Source: Candidatus Kirkpatrickella diaphorinae
GTDB taxonomy: Bacteria > Pseudomonadota > Alphaproteobacteria > Acetobacterales > Acetobacteraceae
NCBI RefSeq assembly: GCF_025736875.1
Contig: NZ_CP107052.1
Coordinates: 1,692,501 to 1,756,500 of the forward strand
DNA length: 64,000 nt
Direction: 5' to 3'
The stretch's first letter is position 1, and each line of letters opens with the position of its first letter. The notes beneath the pieces were generated by a model. That model did not search any database. It was not told the DNA's origin and saw nothing but the letters and a program-made list of their open reading frames with translations. Position numbers and translations under genes: made by a program. Positions 8,122 through 16,965 of this stretch are shown here, piece after piece.

Positions 8122-8260
8122 GTTCTCGGGGCGGGGTGTAATTCCCCACCGGCGGTAGGTGCATCATGCACAAGCCCGCGAGCGCCTGGGTCCGCCCAGG
8201 GTCAAGCAGATCCGGTCAAATTCCGGAGCCGACGGTTAAAGTCCGGATGTGAGAGAACAC
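8122..8260 (+). ncRNA. FMN riboswitch (RFN element)
   Basis: The canonical RFN aptamer: GGGGCGGGGTGTAATTCCCC opens the structure, followed by ACCGGCGGTAGG, a hairpin GCATCATGC, AGCCCGCGAGC, a variable stem CCTGGGTCCGCCCAGG, GTCAAGCAGATCCGGTC, and the closing CGGAGCCGACGGTTAAAGTCCGGATG with GAGAGAA. All conserved single-stranded blocks are intact. It senses flavin mononucleotide and represses downstream riboflavin synthesis genes when FMN is abundant. The ribD start is about 90 bases further on, with a terminator-like hairpin between them. Confidence 0.97.
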
Positions 8261-8262
8261 GC

Positions 8263-8306
8263 AAGGGAAAGCCGCGTCCGGCATTGAGGATGGCTGCCCT
8301 TTCGTT
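8263..8306 (+). terminator. Probable riboswitch expression platform (intrinsic terminator)
   Basis: AAGGG..AGCC at 8263-8273 can pair with GGCT.CCCTT at 8292-8301, with a small internal loop, and the hairpin is followed by TCGTTT. Placed between the aptamer and ribD, it fits a platform that ends transcription when FMN is bound. The T run is short, so translational control is an alternative. Confidence 0.5.
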
Positions 8307-8347
8307 TCGCCCTGCAGAATGAATTTCTGTGTTTGAAGGGCTTAATT

Positions 8348-9430
8348 GTGACCGAACAACATCATATGGCCGCGCCAGCCCATGGCGCCTCGTCTGATGA
8401 CGCGCCATTGGCATTAGGGGCCATTGCCGACGCATTTGACGCGGCAATCACGGAAGCGGCGCGCTTCATGGGGGCGACGGCACCCAACCCTGCAGTAGGG
8501 TGCGCCCTCCTTGACCGCCAGGGACAGATACTTGCCATCGCCGCGCATCAACAGGCGGGCCAGGCACATGCGGAGCGAAAAGCTCTGGATCTCGCCCGTG
8601 CAAGCGGCACGTTTGAGAAGATCCACACGGCCATCGTCACCCTTGAACCCTGTAATCACTTTGGTCGTACTCCCCCCTGCGCCGAAGCCCTCCTTGCCAG
8701 CCCCGTCAAACATGTATGGATCGGCGCGGAGGACCCGAATGCGCTGGCGCGCGGCGGTGCCGACGCCTTACGCGCCGCGCCGAACGGCATCAATGTGCGT
8801 TTCGCGCGGGAGGAACCAACGCTTGCCCCGCAGGCTGTGCGTGCCATCGCCTTGTCAGCGCCATTTGCGAAAGTGCAGCGGGAGGGCAGGTGCTTCATCA
8901 CCATCAAACAGGCCCTTGACCATGTCGGGTCCATGCGCCCGCCACCGGGTCAGAAGACGTTCACATCCCCATCATCCCTCACTTTGGCCCATTATCTGCG
9001 CCGCGCGACTGACGCCATCATCACCGGTGCCGGGACGATCCTGAGTGACAAGCCGCTTTTTACCGTGCGGCATGTCCCGGATCATCCGATGCGGCAACGC
9101 ATCCTCGCGATCTGCGATCGGCGGGGCGTCATCGGGCCGGATATTCGTGAGTTTTACGAGCAGCATGGTTTTGAGACATGGGTGAGCCATGACCTTACGG
9201 AACTCCCCGCGCGAGTGGCAGAAGCCGGCGCTTTATGGGCGCTGGTCGAGGGCGGCCCCCGCCTTACCAAAGCCTGCGAGTCCCTCAATCTGTGGGATGA
9301 GTGGTTAACCATCCGCACCGCGCCGGGCCGGGAGGATGAGGTGCATCTTCGCGCGCCGGGTGCGTCTCCGACCGCTCTGCTTCCACCTTTCTTCGCTCCA
9401 TCGACAATCGCGCCAGCAACGGCACCTTAA
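8348..9430 (+). CDS. ribD: Bifunctional diaminohydroxyphosphoribosylaminopyrimidine deaminase / reductase RibD
   Basis: RibD carries out the second and third steps of riboflavin synthesis: deamination of the pyrimidine ring, then NADPH-dependent reduction of the ribose. The 360-residue protein has the zinc deaminase motif HAERKAL (H74, E76) with PCNHFGRTPPC (C102, C111) in the N-terminal half. The reductase domain follows, with the segment LRRATDAIITGAGTILSD and VEGGPRLTKA. The GTG at 8348 is chosen because AAGGG lies eight bases upstream; an in-frame TTG at 8333 is less likely. It is the first gene of the FMN-controlled rib operon, followed 11 bases later by ribE. The N-terminus before the deaminase has a His/Ala-rich tail of about 25 residues. 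Confidence 0.95.
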   Translation: MTEQHHMAAPAHGASSDDAPLALGAIADAFDAAITEAARFMGATAPNPAVGCALLDRQGQILAIAAHQQAGQAHAERKALDLARASGTFEKIHTAIVTLEPCNHFGRTPPCAEALLASPVKHVWIGAEDPNALARGGADALRAAPNGINVRFAREEPTLAPQAVRAIALSAPFAKVQREGRCFITIKQALDHVGSMRPPPGQKTFTSPSSLTLAHYLRRATDAIITGAGTILSDKPLFTVRHVPDHPMRQRILAICDRRGVIGPDIREFYEQHGFETWVSHDLTELPARVAEAGALWALVEGGPRLTKACESLNLWDEWLTIRTAPGREDEVHLRAPGASPTALLPPFFAPSTIAPATAP

Positions 9431-9441
9431 AGGCACAATTT

Positions 9442-10053
9442 ATGTTTTCCGGCATCATCGAAAATCTTGGCTCTATTCTATCCGTCACGCCCAAACCGGA
9501 CGCCCGGATTTTTACCATTGAGACGGGTTTTCACGATCTCAGCCTCGGTGAAAGCATTGCCGTGAATGGTGTCTGCCTGACGGTGACAGCGTTTCAACCT
9601 GATGGACAGGCGACGTTTTTCGTCAGTACGGAAACGCTGTCACGCTCTGCACTTGGGGCGGTGGCTCAGGGCCATAAAGCCAATCTTGAGCGCGCCTGTA
9701 CGCCAACAACGCGGCTATCCGGCCATATTGTGCAGGGGCATGTCGATGCGGTCGGTCACATCACCAGGCTGAGCCAAAATGGCGACGTCTATGATTTGCG
9801 CGTCAGCATTCCGGAATCATTGCGCCGTTACGTGGTTGAAAAAGGCTCAATTGCACTGGATGGTATCAGCCTGACCGTCAATCAGGTCGGGAAAGGCAAT
9901 CAGGATACGGTTGAGATGGCCCTGATGATTATCCCGCATACCTGGCAGCACACGGCCCTCTCGGGAAAGCAGGTCGGAGACGCGCTGAATATCGAAGTGG
10001 ACATCCTCGCAAAATATATTGAGTCGCTCACGCGCCATGGGGCGACATCGTGA
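9442..10053 (+). CDS. ribE: Riboflavin synthase alpha chain RibE
   Basis: A 203-residue riboflavin synthase that dismutates two molecules of 6,7-dimethyl-8-ribityllumazine to riboflavin. It begins with the diagnostic [10 protein letters not shown] and contains the two lumazine-binding barrels. The first has [13 protein letters not shown]; the second has [14 protein letters not shown] and [14 protein letters not shown]. The length is normal. The start is an ATG and the stop overlaps the GTG of ribBA by four bases (GTGA), so translation of the two is coupled. It lies in the operon under the FMN riboswitch. Confidence 0.97.
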   Translation: MFSGIIENLGSILSVTPKPDARIFTIETGFHDLSLGESIAVNGVCLTVTAFQPDGQATFFVSTETLSRSALGAVAQGHKANLERACTPTTRLSGHIVQGHVDAVGHITRLSQNGDVYDLRVSIPESLRRYVVEKGSIALDGISLTVNQVGKGNQDTVEMALMIIPHTWQHTALSGKQVGDALNIEVDILAKYIESLTRHGATS

Positions 10054-11408
10054 GGAATAGCGCGATCACCCCGCCGGGCCGGAAGACGGTGCCCCTCCCG
10101 CCTGCTCTCGCAGCGTCACTGAAGGCTTTTCGGGAGGGTCGTCCCGTCATTATGGTGGATGACGCCTTGCGGGAAAATGAAGGCGACCTCGTCATCGCCG
10201 CAGAATTTGCCAATGCGGAGGCGATCAATTTCATGGCGCTCCATGGGCGGGGGCTGATTTGCCTCGCATTGGAAGAGGCGCAGATCCGTCATCTCGACCT
10301 CCCCATGATGCCACGCCGCGGGCATGACCCGCGCGGCACCGCTTTCACGGTCAGTATCGAAGCAACAAATGGCATCACGACCGGGATTTCAGCCGCGGAC
10401 CGCGCACGCACGATTCAGCTTGCCGCCGCGCCGGGTATAAATCCGGCGGAAATCAGCACACCGGGCCATGTTTTCCCCCTGCGAGCCCATCCCGGCGGGT
10501 GCGTTGCCCGGCCCGGACATACTGAGGGCGCGGTCGACCTGGCCCGCCTCGCCGGACTCAACCCCGCCGCCGTCATCTGTGAAATCATTGATGAAGATGG
10601 CACAATGGCGCGTCTGCCTTCATTGAAGAAATTCAGTGAAACCCACCACATCCCCCTCATCACCATTGCTGACCTCATCACCTGGTGTCAGGAAAATGGG
10701 CGGGATGCCGTCACACCCGCGCCGCATCTATCATCGTCCAAGCGGGAGGCAGCGTCGCCCGTCACGATGATCGCTGACGCGGCGCTGCCAAGCGCTTTCG
10801 GCGGGACCGATCTGAAAGTCAAAGCCTTCCGCGCCGATGACGGGCAGGAACATCTTGCGCTGATCAAAGGTGATCCGCAGAAAGCCGGATGCCTGGTGCG
10901 TGTCCATTCTGAATGCGTCACAGGCGACGCGCTCGGCTCCCTCCGATGCGATTGCGGTCCGCAATTAAGGGAGGCGCTGGCACGCATCCGGGATGCCGAA
11001 CATGGCGTGCTGATTTATCTTCGGGGGCAGGAAGGGCGCGGGATCGGCCTTGCCAATAAGATCCGCGCCTATGCCTTGCAGGATGAGGGCGTCGATACGC
11101 TGGATGCGAACCTCCGCCTCGGCCTGCCCGTCGATTCACGCAATTGGGAGATCGCGGCGGCCATCCTCAAGTCACTCGGCGTGCATGACATTACCCTGAT
11201 GACCAATAACCCGGCGAAGCGGGATGGTTTGACCGCTCTGGGCATTTCGGTCGCCAAGATTGATCAGCTCATGGTCGGGCTTAACCCGTTCAACCGCGAT
11301 TACCTCACAACGAAACGCACCCGCATGGGGCATGCGCTCGATACAGCACCTGAACGCTTTTTGCGGGATGTCTCAACCGAGATATGGGCGCGGCATCGTC
11401 AGGACTGA
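10050..11408 (+). CDS. ribBA: Bifunctional 3,4-dihydroxy-2-butanone-4-phosphate synthase / GTP cyclohydrolase II RibBA
   Basis: This 452-residue fusion starts both branches of riboflavin synthesis. The N-terminal DHBP synthase domain (about 1-215) has [15 protein letters not shown]-like [13 protein letters not shown] (D37/D38, E42, E44), [14 protein letters not shown] and [14 protein letters not shown]. The C-terminal GTP cyclohydrolase II domain (about 245-452) has the zinc cysteines in [17 protein letters not shown] (C289, C300, C302), the GQEGRGIGL loop and [10 protein letters not shown]. All of these are kept, unlike RibBA proteins whose second domain has decayed, so both activities are likely. 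The GTG start overlaps the ribE stop. ribH follows about 70 bases later. Confidence 0.95.
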   Translation: MRNSAITPPGRKTVPLPPALAASLKAFREGRPVIMVDDALRENEGDLVIAAEFANAEAINFMALHGRGLICLALEEAQIRHLDLPMMPRRGHDPRGTAFTVSIEATNGITTGISAADRARTIQLAAAPGINPAEISTPGHVFPLRAHPGGCVARPGHTEGAVDLARLAGLNPAAVICEIIDEDGTMARLPSLKKFSETHHIPLITIADLITWCQENGRDAVTPAPHLSSSKREAASPVTMIADAALPSAFGGTDLKVKAFRADDGQEHLALIKGDPQKAGCLVRVHSECVTGDALGSLRCDCGPQLREALARIRDAEHGVLIYLRGQEGRGIGLANKIRAYALQDEGVDTLDANLRLGLPVDSRNWEIAAAILKSLGVHDITLMTNNPAKRDGLTALGISVAKIDQLMVGLNPFNRDYLTTKRTRMGHALDTAPERFLRDVSTEIWARHRQD

Positions 11409-11478
11409 ACGGCGTCAGAGCGCGTCGCACGCAAAGTGAGATGAACGAAACTTCAGAGCTTCCAGGAGGAGACCAAAC

Positions 11479-11958
11479 ATGGCCACACACATCCCCCAAC
11501 CGCCCGACTTGACATTTGAAACACCCCCGCGCCTTGCGATATTGGTGAGCCGCTTTAATACGGACGTGACGGGCGGTCTGCGCGACGGCGCCGTGGCGTG
11601 GCTTGCCGAACGTCATATTCACGATGTCGATATATATGACGCACCGGGAGCATTCGAATTGCCGATCATGGCGCAGGCTCTTGCCCGTCAGGCAAAATAT
11701 GACGGGGTGATCTGCGTCGGATGCGTCATTAAAGGCGATACGGCGCATTTCGAATTCATCAGCCTCGGCACCACAATCGGGATTATGAATGCGCAACTCA
11801 CGACCGGGAAGCCCATCTCCTTCGGCGTCCTGACAACCTATCACAATGATCAGGCCGTCTCCCGGTCACGCGACGACATCCATAATAAAGGGCGGGAAGC
11901 CGCGGCCGCCTGTCTGGAGACAATCGCCTTCCTGCGCCAACAATCAGAAAATACGTAA
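11479..11958 (+). CDS. ribH: 6,7-dimethyl-8-ribityllumazine synthase RibH
   Basis: Lumazine synthase of 159 residues, which condenses the RibA-branch pyrimidine with dihydroxybutanone phosphate. Visible motifs are LVSRFNTDVTGGLRDGA, APGAFELPI, VGCVIKGDTAHFEFIS (with the catalytic His) and SFGVLTTYHNDQA. An AGGAGGAGACC ribosome-binding site lies close upstream of the ATG. It ends the riboflavin operon; nusB, which often follows ribH in proteobacteria, is absent here and a hopanoid exporter comes next. Expression is expected to follow the FMN riboswitch. Confidence 0.96.
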   Translation: MATHIPQPPDLTFETPPRLAILVSRFNTDVTGGLRDGAVAWLAERHIHDVDIYDAPGAFELPIMAQALARQAKYDGVICVGCVIKGDTAHFEFISLGTTIGIMNAQLTTGKPISFGVLTTYHNDQAVSRSRDDIHNKGREAAAACLETIAFLRQQSENT

Positions 11959-12184
11959 TCATCACGTCGTACGAAGGCAGGCGTTGTACGCTTTCGCGCC
12001 TCATGCTCTGATTTGACGTTTATTCAAAGCTCATGTGATATCGCGTGGCAACGCGATGTCATGCGTTGACATAGCGGGGCCGTATCGTGCCTTCCTTCAA
12101 GAAGGTTGACGCGACAGGTTTGCCACATTGTTCCACCGCCGCACATCGCCTCGCGCGGCGCAGAAGAGACAGGAATTTCCGTCC

Positions 12185-14779
12185 ATGCTTGCCGCCATGC
12201 TTCGACAGCTCGTTTCATTCAGCGCGCGCCGCGCCTTTATCGTCGTGCTCTGCGCCGTGATCCTGCTGGCTGGCAGCCTGTTTGTCACCGTCAAAAAGCT
12301 TGGTGTCACGACGGATACAGATGAAATGTTCGCCCGGTCACTGCCCTGGCGACAGCATAATGACATGATCAACCGGCTCTTCCCGGGTAATGACGATCTG
12401 ATGGTCGCCGTCGTCAAAGCCCGCATCCCGGAGGAAGGTCAGGCAACCGCACGGGCCCTCGCCCGGATTCTCTCGGCCCAGCATGATAAATTCCGCTTCG
12501 TTCGGCTGCCGGATGATGACCCCTATCTCCGCCAGCATGGGTTGCTTTTCCTTGAGCCTGCCGCGCTGGAATCCCTCCTTAATAACATTGTCGCCGCCCA
12601 ACCTTTTATGGGGACGCTCGCCGCAGACCCGTCAGCCCGAGGCCTTTTCAACGCGCTCGGCATGATCGGCCAGGGCCTGGCGCATGGTGAAACCTTGCCC
12701 GGCAGCATGACGCCGCAACTGAACGGCTTCGCCACAGCCCTTCAAGGCGCGGCGGAAGGACATCCCGCAAACCTGTCCTGGCAACGTCTATTGACGCCGG
12801 GGACGGCGGACTTGACCGGGCAATATCAGTTCGTCGTCACCAAGCCTGTGCTGAAATATGACAATTTACAGCCAGGAGGTGAAGCGAGCGACGCCATCCA
12901 CAAGGCGGTTGCGACACTGCCCTTCGTCAAATCCGGTGATGTTTCCGTCATGATCACCGGCCCGGTGCAGCTCAGTGATGAGGAATTTGCGACGGTCGCG
13001 CAAGGTATGGGGATCGGGCTGATCACCTCACTCATCCTCGTGGCGTGCTGGCTGTTTTTCGCGGTGCGCTCACCGCGCGTCATTATCCCGATCCTTATTA
13101 CGCTGATTTACGGATTGTTGATTACAACCGGTTTCGCCGCCATCGCTGTAGGGCGCCTCAATCTGATTTCTGTCGCATTTGCGATCCTATTTGTCGGGAT
13201 CGCCGTGGATTTCGCGATTCAGTTTTCCGTGCGCTTTCGCGCGCAGGAAGTCGCCGACGCAGAGAGTAACGTACTTGTCTCGGCGCTCGGGGCAACGGGG
13301 TTTGAGACAGGGCATCAGATCTTAGTCGCGGCTCTCGCGACCGCAGCCGGGTTTCTGGCTTTTGTGCCCACAAATTTCGTCGGTGTCGCGCAGTTGGGAT
13401 TGATCGCGGGCATCGGCATGCTGATCGCCTTTTTATGCACGATGACGATCCTCCCCGCATTGCTCGCCTTGTGTCGCGCCCGCTCCGGCGTGACGGAAAC
13501 CGGGTTTCAGAACATGGCGGGTTGCGACCGCTTCCTGCGGCGCTATCGTAAATCGGTCGTTTCCGGCTTTGCGATCCTCGCTGTGATCGGCATCGTGCTG
13601 ATGCCGCGCCTTTATTTCGACGCGGACCCACTCCATACGAAAAACCCCCATACGGAAGGGATGCGCGCCCTTCATGCGCTTCAGGATGACCCACGCTCCT
13701 CCCTCTATTCCGGCGCGCTCGTCGCCCCGAATCTGGAAATTGCGGGAGAATGGGTCAAGGCGTTCGACGCGCTGCCCACAGTGGATTCCGTGATGTGGCT
13801 GGGGATGTTTATCCCCACGCAGCAGAGTCAGAAGCTGGCCATGATTCGCGACACGGCTGCCATTATGCTGCCCACCCTTGTCGGCGTGACGCCCCTGCCC
13901 CCCCCGAACGCGGCCGATCTGCGGGAAGCTGCACGCCAGGCGGCGGAGAACCTGTCAATCGTCCTGAGGGAGAAGCGTCCCGATGACGACCCGCTTCTGC
14001 GCATTCAGAAAGCGCTTACCCGACTTGCGACAGCGCCCGACACGACACTCATCGAGACGAACGACGCGCTCACGCGGTTTTTGCCGGAGCAGCTCCAGAC
14101 GTTGCAATCCTCCCTGCAAGCGGATGAGGTGACACGCGACAATCTACCCAGATCACTGGTTGAAAATTACGTGACGCCGGATGGGAAGGCGCTTCTGACC
14201 ATTCAACCCAAGTCACGCATTACTTCTAACGAAGCGCTTTACCGCTTTGTTGAGGACATGCAGCGCGTCAACAAGGATGTCGCCGGCACGGCTGTCGAAG
14301 TCGTGGGCAGTGCTCAGACAATGATCCACGCTTTCACCGATGCTGCCATTTACGCCATCATCATGATTGCGCTGATCCTCTTCGTGATATTGCGGCGCCT
14401 TCTGGATGTCGCCCTCGTCTTGGCGCCGTTGCTCCTCTCCGCGCTTCTGACGGTCATCATTGTTGTCACCGTGCCGATCACGCTGAATTACGCCAATATC
14501 ATCGCCTTGCCGCTATTGCTGGGCGTCGGTGTGTCATTCAATATTTATTTCGTCATGAACTGGCGGGAAGGCGTTAGATTTCCGCTTGCCTCCCCGACAG
14601 CGCGCGCTGTGCTCTTCTCAGCCCTGACGACCGGGACGGCGTTCGGCTCACTCGCCGCGTCGCAACATCCGGGCACAGCCAGTATGGGCATCCTCCTGCT
14701 GCTTTCACTCGGATGCACTTTGCTGGCGACGCTCATCCTTGTCCCGGCCCTCCTCCCCCAGCGTGCGATTGATGATTGA
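12185..14779 (+). CDS. hpnN: Hopanoid-associated RND transporter HpnN
   Basis: An 864-residue RND-superfamily inner-membrane protein of the hydrophobe/amphiphile efflux-3 group. It has an N-terminal membrane helix (AFIVVLCAVILLAG), a large periplasmic domain, and helices about 270-420 including ILFVGIAVDFAIQFSVRFR. A second helix/loop/helix half follows, with DAAIYAIIMIALILFVILRR and LLLGVGVSFNIYFVMNWREG near the end. HpnN moves hopanoids to the outer membrane in alphaproteobacteria. The ATG at 12185 is preferred, with AGGA at reasonable spacing; an open frame continues upstream to 12128 but begins with a non-family tail. No other hpn genes are in the window. It converges on rho across a shared terminator. 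Confidence 0.88.
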   Translation: MLAAMLRQLVSFSARRAFIVVLCAVILLAGSLFVTVKKLGVTTDTDEMFARSLPWRQHNDMINRLFPGNDDLMVAVVKARIPEEGQATARALARILSAQHDKFRFVRLPDDDPYLRQHGLLFLEPAALESLLNNIVAAQPFMGTLAADPSARGLFNALGMIGQGLAHGETLPGSMTPQLNGFATALQGAAEGHPANLSWQRLLTPGTADLTGQYQFVVTKPVLKYDNLQPGGEASDAIHKAVATLPFVKSGDVSVMITGPVQLSDEEFATVAQGMGIGLITSLILVACWLFFAVRSPRVIIPILITLIYGLLITTGFAAIAVGRLNLISVAFAILFVGIAVDFAIQFSVRFRAQEVADAESNVLVSALGATGFETGHQILVAALATAAGFLAFVPTNFVGVAQLGLIAGIGMLIAFLCTMTILPALLALCRARSGVTETGFQNMAGCDRFLRRYRKSVVSGFAILAVIGIVLMPRLYFDADPLHTKNPHTEGMRALHALQDDPRSSLYSGALVAPNLEIAGEWVKAFDALPTVDSVMWLGMFIPTQQSQKLAMIRDTAAIMLPTLVGVTPLPPPNAADLREAARQAAENLSIVLREKRPDDDPLLRIQKALTRLATAPDTTLIETNDALTRFLPEQLQTLQSSLQADEVTRDNLPRSLVENYVTPDGKALLTIQPKSRITSNEALYRFVEDMQRVNKDVAGTAVEVVGSAQTMIHAFTDAAIYAIIMIALILFVILRRLLDVALVLAPLLLSALLTVIIVVTVPITLNYANIIALPLLLGVGVSFNIYFVMNWREGVRFPLASPTARAVLFSALTTGTAFGSLAASQHPGTASMGILLLLSLGCTLLATLILVPALLPQRAIDD

Positions 14780-14809
14780 TATGCCGGAGGGCCATGAGCG
14801 TCGGATAAA

Positions 14810-14837
14810 AAAACGGGGCGCCGCAGCGCCCCGTTTT
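14810..14837. terminator. Bidirectional intrinsic terminator between hpnN and rho
   Basis: A twelve-base-pair perfect stem, AAAACGGGGCGC / GCGCCCCGTTTT with loop CGCA. It has T residues at the end on the plus strand and, read from the other side, a T run matching the A run at 14807-14813. It can stop transcription of both hpnN and rho. Confidence 0.9.
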
Positions 14838-14871
14838 GTTTGGCTCAGAATGACCTCCTGGATGAAAAAGA

Positions 14872-16179
14872 TCAGTTATTCATCGCCTCGAAGAAGTCAC
14901 CGTTATTTTTACTATATTTGAGCTTGTCGAGCAGGAATTCCATAGCGTCCATTGTGCCCATCGGGGCAAGGACACGGCGGAGCACCCACATTTTCGACAA
15001 TGCAGAGCGGTCCACAAGCAACTCTTCCTTACGTGTGCCTGACTTTGTGATGTCAATCGCCGGGAAGGTGCGCTTATCGGCCAGTTTGCGATCAAGGATA
15101 AGCTCGGAGTTACCCGTGCCCTTGAATTCCTCAAAAATGACCTCGTCCATGCGGCTTCCCGTATCGATCAGAGCGGTCGCGATGATGGTCAGGGATCCGC
15201 CCTCCTCAACATTACGGGCGGCGCCGAAGAAACGTTTGGGCCGCTGAAGGGCGTTGGCATCGACACCACCTGTCAGCACCTTACCTGATGAGGGCACGAC
15301 CGTATTATAGGCACGCGCCAAACGGGTGATGGAATCGAGCAGAATGACAACGTCGCGCTTATGCTCAACGAGGCGCTTGGCTTTCTCAAGCACCATTTCC
15401 GTCACCTGCACATGTCGCGTCGCGGGCTCATCAAAAGTGGAGGAGACAACCTCACCCCGTACGGAGCGGGCCATATCCGTCACTTCCTCCGGACGCTCAT
15501 CAATCAGAAGAACGATGAGGAACACTTCCGGATGATTGGCGGAGATGGACGCCGCGATGCTTTGCAGCATCACCGTCTTACCCGTGCGCGGCGGCGCGAC
15601 GATAAGCGCGCGCTGACCTTTACCGATCGGTGAGACAAGGTCGATCACGCGCGAGGTAAAATCGCGCTGGTCCTTCTTGCCCTTGCCATTTCCGTTGCCG
15701 CTGCCGTTCGTTTCCACCGCACCGACATGCTCAGACTCCATTTTGAGGGGCTGGGTCGGGAAAAGCGGCGTCAGATTATCGAAGTTGATCCGCTGACGGA
15801 CGGAGTCAGGACTTTCAAAATTGATCGCATTGACTTTAATGAGCGAGAAATAACGCTCACCATCCCGTGGTGCGCGAATCTGACCCTCAACCGTGTCCCC
15901 GCCGCGCAGACCGTAACGGCGCACCTGGGTCGGCGAGATATAGATATCATCAGGGCCCGGAAGGTAATTTGCCTCGGGAGATCGCAGAAACCCGAAACCG
16001 TCGGGAAGAATTTCGAGCGTCCCTTCACCGAAAATTGCCTGATCATTATCCGCCAAAGTCTTCAGAATGGCGAAGATAATGTCCTGCTTTCGCATGGACG
16101 AGGCGTTCTCGATCTGAAGTTCTTCAGCATCGGCTAAAAGGTCGGCTGGTGATTTCTTTTTAAGTTCAGCAAGATGCAT
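14872..16179 (-). CDS. rho: Transcription termination factor Rho
   Basis: A 435-residue hexameric RNA helicase that releases RNA polymerase at Rho-dependent terminators. The order is an N-terminal helical domain, the cold-shock-like RNA-binding domain with GFGFLR (61-66), and the RecA-like ATPase with PPRTGKT (196-202), [14 protein letters not shown] and [15 protein letters not shown] low-complexity Gly/Asn/Lys insert ([17 protein letters not shown], about residues 157-172) sits in the linker between the RNA-binding and ATPase domains; E. coli Rho is shorter there. The ATG at 16179 gives the standard [15 protein letters not shown] start. The upstream spacer is long and gene-free. Confidence 0.97.
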   Translation of the reverse strand: MHLAELKKKSPADLLADAEELQIENASSMRKQDIIFAILKTLADNDQAIFGEGTLEILPDGFGFLRSPEANYLPGPDDIYISPTQVRRYGLRGGDTVEGQIRAPRDGERYFSLIKVNAINFESPDSVRQRINFDNLTPLFPTQPLKMESEHVGAVETNGSGNGNGKGKKDQRDFTSRVIDLVSPIGKGQRALIVAPPRTGKTVMLQSIAASISANHPEVFLIVLLIDERPEEVTDMARSVRGEVVSSTFDEPATRHVQVTEMVLEKAKRLVEHKRDVVILLDSITRLARAYNTVVPSSGKVLTGGVDANALQRPKRFFGAARNVEEGGSLTIIATALIDTGSRMDEVIFEEFKGTGNSELILDRKLADKRTFPAIDITKSGTRKEELLVDRSALSKMWVLRRVLAPMGTMDAMEFLLDKLKYSKNNGDFFEAMNN

Positions 16180-16965
16180 GGATGCGCCTTAATGGGCTGA
16201 TGGGAGACGGAGCATAGCAGCGGGTCGCGCCATGATCGGGATGGCCAATTGACGGTGATAATCGGCGGCCCGGATGACATCTGCTTTGCACAGAGATTAA
16301 GGCACGCGTTATCGGGGATTATGTCAAAGGGGACCGCGCGGCCGATCGACCGGCGGTTACCAAATTCACGTAACCTACTTGGCATGATTTGTCAACCATT
16401 CGACAGTGGTAAGAAATGCGTTTGACGTAACTTTCCCAAGCGTGGTTTGACGACACCCGATCCGCCGCTTCAGGATGCGGCTAAACCTTTCAGTTTGATG
16501 CGCTTCAACGCGACGTCGCAGCAGGATCCTGGCTGCGTCAGGATGGCGCGGCGTCACGAAAGCTCAGCGCGGCGCGGGCCTGGAAACGCGACATAAAGTC
16601 ACCCCTTCGGGACTCAAATCCAGACATCCCGGTAAGATGTTGCGGCGTTAAACCATCGTCACCTCCGACAGGCTGCATCAGCTTGTATCGATGCGAATGT
16701 ACGCGATATAATGGTGTCCGCTTTACCCTGATCCGCAGATTTTTTACTGAATTCCGACACCCTCAACGAATTATCACATGCGTGAAGGGCCAGCATTAGC
16801 GTCGATGGCGGTATTTTTACCTGATGGGCGTGTGCTTTCCACCGGCGGCAGGCGCAAGCGCACCCCTGTTTCCACGCAGCGTGATCAAGGCGAGGCACCG
16901 CATTGGTGAGGCGGGGTTTCATGCGCGCCGGTATGACCGCGCCTTGTCAGAAATTGAACGGCGCG
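16180..16965. other. Intergenic spacer between rho and mrp, no recognisable gene
   Basis: This 786-base stretch has no open frame with family resemblance and a ribosome-binding site. Short frames (for example 16375-16557 and 16659-16922, minus) give Arg-rich or mixed peptides I do not recognise. It must hold the rho promoter and probably a long rho leader, since rho is often autoregulated by early termination. I see no tRNA, insertion-sequence end or long repeat. A decayed gene cannot be excluded. Confidence 0.5.

Noticed and set aside
7740-8171. Small minus-strand genes in the rib leader
   Set aside because: Three overlapping frames exist but have no binding sites, and their similarity to each other is explained by a DNA repeat. 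They are antisense to the riboswitch region.
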